From Clostridiales bacterium (lineage in GTDB: Bacteria > Bacillota > Clostridia > Lachnospirales > Lachnospiraceae), in assembly GCA_021203365.1 (NCBI GenBank), contig JAJQBI010000004.1, forward strand, positions 1 to 32,631: a stretch of DNA of 32,631 nt, given 5' to 3'. The position numbers and the translations under genes are program-made. Under the pieces are notes generated by a model, which saw only the letters and a list, made by a program, of their open reading frames with translations, had not been told where the DNA came from and did no database searches. Of this stretch, positions 32,409-32,631 are shown one piece after another. Numbering within the stretch: position 1 is the stretch's first letter; each line of letters opens with the position of its first letter.

Positions 32409-32432
32409 GTTACTATCTCTGTATATAGTAAC
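32409..32432. promoter_or_regulatory. Palindromic operator upstream of the second MATE gene
   Basis: GTTACTAT (32409-32416) and ATAGTAAC (32425-32432) are perfect 8-bp arms around an 8-nt spacer. On the minus strand the palindrome overlaps a TACTAT/TATATA -10-like stretch. The layout suits a MarR- or TetR-type dimer. Confidence 0.55.
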
Positions 32433-32529
32433 TTTTTTCCTTATGTACTCTATCACAGTGAACGAAGATTCGCAAGATAAATCTTTTTCTCACAGTATTT
32501 CCATTCGGCTGCTTCACTGGATAAACCGC

Positions 32530-32578
32530 AAAAAGGCTGCTGCTTCACATTTTTGTCATGAAAGCAGCAGCCTTTTTT
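32530..32578. terminator. Terminator near the right edge
   Basis: A 16-bp stem (AAAAAGGCTGCTGCTT at 32530-32545 with AAGCAGCAGCCTTTTT at 32562-32577) has A and T runs on both sides, so it works in either direction. As the MATE gene starts to its left, it most likely ends a leftward gene lying beyond the window. From 32579 to 32631 no complete gene is seen. Confidence 0.75.
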
Positions 32579-32631
32579 CATTCTTGTTACCATACCGCCG
32601 CTGGCGGCATAAATGATGATGAAAACTCTTT

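Overview
The window looks like chromosomal DNA from an anaerobic, spore-forming member of the Clostridia, most likely a Lachnospiraceae-type gut bacterium. The support is a SpoIIID sporulation regulator, a CIRCE-controlled clpB followed by a DUF4250 micro-gene, a HelD RNA-polymerase-recycling helicase, an ECF riboflavin importer, ferredoxin-type flavoproteins, mid-GC genes with strong AGGAGG-type ribosome sites, and sigma-A promoters with 17-nt spacers. No rRNA, tRNA, CRISPR array, insertion sequence or prophage gene was found. The genus is inference.

Left part (1-7700). An oxalate-decarboxylase-like bicupin gene (+) is followed by a leftward cluster reading ribU-like riboflavin importer, FAD-dependent reductase, FMN-fold/2x[4Fe-4S] protein, zinc macrodomain, and macrodomain-linked sirtuin (SirTM class). 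The last four genes are coupled by overlaps or a 2-nt gap. The cluster thus joins flavin supply, flavin/iron-sulfur redox proteins and a writer/eraser pair for protein ADP-ribosylation, but it lacks the GcvH-L and LplA2 partners known from pathogens. Just upstream, a small flavin-fold gene and a divergent HxlR regulator share a duplicated 36-bp operator.

Middle part (7700-18100). In order: spoIIID, a TetR regulator, and divergent from it a fusion protein joining a TauE/SafE-type (TSUP) transporter to a polyprenol/phytol-kinase-like domain. Then come a Thr/Asp-repeat lipoprotein, helD, DUF4250, clpB with a promoter overlapped by CIRCE, and a CaCA-family cation exchanger.

Right part (18100-32631). 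A rightward operon encodes an SCP2-like small protein, an iron alcohol dehydrogenase, an ALDH3-type aldehyde dehydrogenase and RecQ. recQ carries a +1 shift in a run of seven C that breaks its HRDC domain. It converges on a leftward GH78-like glycosidase-sbcD-sbcC block. Two MATE transporters converge on a strong double hairpin; each has candidate operator or promoter sequences upstream.

Best candidates for something new: the SirTM/macrodomain pair wired to riboflavin and iron-sulfur flavoproteins, the TSUP-lipid kinase fusion with its TetR operator, and the SCP2/ADH/ALDH3 set that suggests handling of long-chain aldehydes. All functions are read from sequence motifs; no database search was possible.
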